Source: Clostridiales bacterium UBA1742
GTDB lineage: Bacteria; Bacillota; Clostridia; TANB77; CAG-508
NCBI GenBank assembly: GCA_002314935.1
Contig: DCHW01000046.1
Coordinates: forward strand, 1 to 8,390
Length of the DNA stretch: 8,390 bases
Reading direction: 5' to 3'
The stretch's first letter is position 1. Each line of letters begins with the position of its first letter. Made by a program: the position numbers and the translations under genes. Under the pieces are notes generated by a model. It was not told the origin of the DNA, did not search any database, and worked only from the letters and a program-made list of their open reading frames with translations. This document shows positions 5,844-8,390 of the stretch, piece after piece.

Positions 5844-8274
5844 CAGACTTTTCCTCATCACTTATTTTTTCAATACTAACAACTTTTCCCTCATTTGTTC
5901 TCATTAAAGTAACTCCCTGTGTAGATCTTCCTAATATGCTAATTTCTGAAACATTTAATCTTATTATTGTTCCTGTATCAGTTATTAGCATTATATCATC
6001 AGTATTTTTTACTATTTTTATTCCAACAAGTTTTCCTGTTTTTGGTGTAATTTTATATGTAATTACACCTTTTCCTCCTCTTGTTTGAACTCTATATTCA
6101 TTTAATTCAGTTCTTTTTCCAAATCCATTTTCTGTAATTGCAAGTAATGTTTCATCTTTTCCTGCCAATACTGATTCCATACCAATAACAAAATCATCAT
6201 TATTTAATCTTATACCAATAACTCCCTGTGATACTCTTCCCATAGGTCTTACATCTTTTTCATCAAAAGTAATAGCTATTCCTTCTCTTGTTACAAGAAC
6301 TACATTATCTTCTCCGTCAGTTAATCTAACACCAATCACTTCATCATCTTCTTTTAATGTTATTGCCTGTAATCCTGTTTTTCTTGCAGAATTATATTCA
6401 TTTAAATTAGTCTTTTTAATAATTCCATTTCTTGTTGCAAATAATAAATACTTTCCTTCTGCAAAATTTTGAATAGGAATAATCGCAGATATTTTTTCTC
6501 CTGCATCTAAACTTAATAAATTAACTATTGCTGTTCCCTTAGCTGTTCTACCTGCTTCAGGAATTTCATATCCTCTTAATCTATAAAGTTTTCCTTTATT
6601 ACTAAAGAAAAGTATAGTATCATGTGTAGATGCTGTGAATATTTCTTTAACAAAATCTTCCTCTCTTGTTGAAATACCACTAATTCCTTTTCCACCTCTT
6701 TTTTGGCTTTTATATGTGTCTATTGGCATTCTTTTTATATATCCAAAATGTGTTAAAGCAATTACAGTTTGTTCTTCCTTAATTAAATCTTCAACGTCAA
6801 TTTCACCTTCTGCAGCAAGAATTTTTGTTTTTCTCTCATCACCATATTTTTCTTGAACTTCCAATAATTCTTCTTTTATTATGTTATAAACCAAAGTATC
6901 ACTTGATAATATTTCTTTGTAATATGCAATTAATTTCATTAATTCATTATATTCATCTTCAATTTTTTCTCTTTGCAATCCAGATAATGTTTTTAATCTC
7001 ATATCTAATATTGCTTGTGCTTGTATTTCTGATAAATTAAATCTTGCCATTAATTGCTCTTTTGCGTCATCATAAGCTTCTCTTATTATTCTAATTACTT
7101 CATCTATATTATCTAAAGCAATTTTTAATCCTTCTAAAATATGAGCTCTTGCTTCTGCTTTATCTAAATCAAATTTTGTTCTTCTTAATACAACTACTTT
7201 TCTATGTTCAATATAATTATCTAAGCATTCTCTCAGAGTTAATATTTTAGGTTCGCCATTTACTAATGCTAACATTATTATTCCAAAAGTATCCTGCATT
7301 TGTGTATTTTTATATAATTGATTTAGTACTACCTGAGGATTAGCATCTCTTTTTAATTCAATTACAATTCTTATCTTTTCTTCTCTATCAGACTCGTCTC
7401 TTAATGTTGCAATTCCCTCTAATCTTTTTTCTTTTACTAACTGAGCCATATGTTCTATCAGTTTTGCTTTGTTTACTTGATATGGTAAAGAAGATACAAT
7501 TATGCGTTGTTTTCCTCCACTCATTTCTTCTATTTCTGCTTCTGCTCTTAATGTAATTTTACCTCTACCAGTAGTATATGCTTGTTTAATTCCTTCTCTT
7601 CCCAAAATCGTTGCTCCGGTTGGAAAATCTGGTCCTTTTATAACTTCCATTAATTGTTCATCAGTAACATTGTCTTCATCAATTATTTTAATAATTCCAT
7701 TTATTACTTCTGTTAAATTGTGTGGAGGTATATTTGTTGCCATTCCAACAGCTATTCCTGATGACCCATTTACTAATAAAGCAGGAATTTTAGCTGGTAA
7801 AACAACTGGTTCTTGCAATCTATCATCAAAGTTTGGCATAAAATCAACTGTGTTTTTTTCAATGTCATCTAACATATTAACAGCTATTTTTGACATTCTT
7901 GCTTCTGTATAACGATATGCTGCTGCAGGATCCCCGTCAATTGATCCAAAATTTCCATGTCCATCTACAAGCATATATCTTAAAGAAAAATCTTGTGCCA
8001 TTCTTACCAATGCATCATAAACAGATGCATCCCCATGAGGATGATATCTTCCTAAAACATCTCCAACTGTTGTTGCACATTTTCTATATGGTTTATCTGG
8101 TGTAAAACCATCTTCATGCATTGTATATAAAATTCTTCTATGAACTGGTTTTAATCCATCTCTTACATCTGGTAAAGCACGTGCTACAATAACACTCATT
8201 GCATAATCTATATATGCCGTTTTCATTTCATTTTCAATATCTCTTTGTATAATATTTTCTTCTGCCTTATCCAT
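5836..8274 (-). CDS. gyrA: DNA gyrase subunit A
   Basis: GyrA is the DNA-cleaving and religating subunit of gyrase; with GyrB it introduces negative supercoils. The product is 812 aa, a normal full length. The N-terminal breakage-reunion domain (about 1-500) contains YAMSVIVARALPDVRDGLKP at 24-43, YHPHGD at 77-82, and AAAYRYTEARM with catalytic Tyr122 aligned to E. coli numbering. The C-terminal beta-pinwheel begins near 505 and carries the GyrA box QKRGGKG at 524-530, which separates it from ParC. A second similar motif, QTRGGKG, occurs at 730-736. At the quinolone-resistance positions it has Ala83, Ser84 and Asp87. The ATG at 8274 has GAGG 8 nt upstream. The gene shares an mRNA with the overlapping 108-aa gene. 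No frameshift or missing motif is seen. Confidence 0.98.
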   Translation of the reverse strand: MDKAEENIIQRDIENEMKTAYIDYAMSVIVARALPDVRDGLKPVHRRILYTMHEDGFTPDKPYRKCATTVGDVLGRYHPHGDASVYDALVRMAQDFSLRYMLVDGHGNFGSIDGDPAAAYRYTEARMSKIAVNMLDDIEKNTVDFMPNFDDRLQEPVVLPAKIPALLVNGSSGIAVGMATNIPPHNLTEVINGIIKIIDEDNVTDEQLMEVIKGPDFPTGATILGREGIKQAYTTGRGKITLRAEAEIEEMSGGKQRIIVSSLPYQVNKAKLIEHMAQLVKEKRLEGIATLRDESDREEKIRIVIELKRDANPQVVLNQLYKNTQMQDTFGIIMLALVNGEPKILTLRECLDNYIEHRKVVVLRRTKFDLDKAEARAHILEGLKIALDNIDEVIRIIREAYDDAKEQLMARFNLSEIQAQAILDMRLKTLSGLQREKIEDEYNELMKLIAYYKEILSSDTLVYNIIKEELLEVQEKYGDERKTKILAAEGEIDVEDLIKEEQTVIALTHFGYIKRMPIDTYKSQKRGGKGISGISTREEDFVKEIFTASTHDTILFFSNKGKLYRLRGYEIPEAGRTAKGTAIVNLLSLDAGEKISAIIPIQNFAEGKYLLFATRNGIIKKTNLNEYNSARKTGLQAITLKEDDEVIGVRLTDGEDNVVLVTREGIAITFDEKDVRPMGRVSQGVIGIRLNNDDFVIGMESVLAGKDETLLAITENGFGKRTELNEYRVQTRGGKGVITYKITPKTGKLVGIKIVKNTDDIMLITDTGTIIRLNVSEISILGRSTQGVTLMRTNEGKVVSIEKISDEEKSDE

Positions 8275-8280
8275 TTATTT

Positions 8281-8287
8281 AACCTCT
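8281..8287 (-). promoter_or_regulatory. gyrA ribosome binding site
   Basis: On the minus strand AGAGGTT precedes the ATG, with about 8 nt between GAGG and the start. It fixes the gyrA start at 8274. Confidence 0.75.
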
Positions 8288-8313
8288 TTTCATTATTATT
8301 AATATTCGGTTAT

Positions 8314-8342
8314 ATTATATATTAATGAACTTTAATATGCAA
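8314..8342 (-). promoter_or_regulatory. gyrA promoter, near-consensus sigma-A type
   Basis: On the minus strand TTGCAT (8342-8337) and a perfect TATAAT (8319-8314) are separated by exactly 17 nt. The start point would be near 8307, giving a leader of about 33 nt before the gyrA ATG. This shows that gyrA has its own promoter and does not depend only on transcription from an upstream gene. Confidence 0.75.
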
Positions 8343-8349
8343 GAAAAAA

Positions 8350-8374
8350 TAAAAAAAACATACGGAAATATGTA
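8350..8374 (-). terminator. Weak possible terminator of the gene upstream of gyrA
   Basis: On the minus strand ACATA and TATGT pair around the 6-nt loop TTTCCG, followed by eight T residues. The stem is only 5 bp and AT-rich, so it would be a weak terminator for a minus-strand gene beyond the window, possibly gyrB. The rest of 8375-8390 shows nothing assignable. Confidence 0.3.
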
Positions 8375-8390
8375 GGTTAGTCAATGATGT

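Noticed and set aside
6635..8105. Plus-strand open frames of 71-136 codons opposite gyrA
   Set aside because: They are antisense shadows of a well-conserved gyrA, without ribosome binding sites or recognisable protein features.

Overview
The window is very AT-rich bacterial DNA using the standard code (TGG encodes Trp, and no in-frame TGA is needed). Strong AGGAGG-type ribosome binding sites, a Clostridia-type GyrA, and a clostridial DnaD/DnaC pair point to a low-GC Firmicute. An uncultured gut-type member of the Clostridia is my inference; the species cannot be named from sequence alone.

Layout, left to right. (1) Positions 1-51 are a mismatch-free 51-bp palindrome. (2) Positions 70-3460 are a plus-strand run of five genes with type IV secretion (conjugation) character. 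They encode a roughly 50-aa membrane peptide, a VirD4/TraG coupling ATPase, a VirB2/TrbC-like pilin, a VirB6/TrbL-like channel protein and a PrgI (VirB3-like) protein. The first two genes have good ribosome binding sites but no ATG, GTG, TTG or CTG at the right place, so both appear to start on AUU. The coupling ATPase reaches its Walker A motif only if read from that start. VirB4, relaxase and oriT are not in the window. (3) Positions 3518-5488 are dnaD and dnaC-like helicase-loading genes with their own extended -10 promoter. The dnaC reading frame is broken by one extra base exactly inside the Walker A motif; removing it restores a 329-aa protein. (4) A hairpin with T-tracts on both sides (5477-5504) terminates transcription from both directions. 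(5) On the minus strand, gyrA (8274-5836) has a near-consensus promoter and is followed by an overlapping, probably translationally coupled, 108-aa unknown gene.

The coupling protein, pilin, VirB6-like and VirB3-like proteins would form part of a DNA or protein export channel. DnaD and DnaC load the replicative helicase, and gyrase supplies supercoiling. A partial transfer apparatus beside what look like chromosomal replication genes suggests either an integrated element ending near 3460 or a resident type IV system. The window cannot decide between them. I see no tRNA, rRNA, CRISPR array, insertion sequence or transposase.
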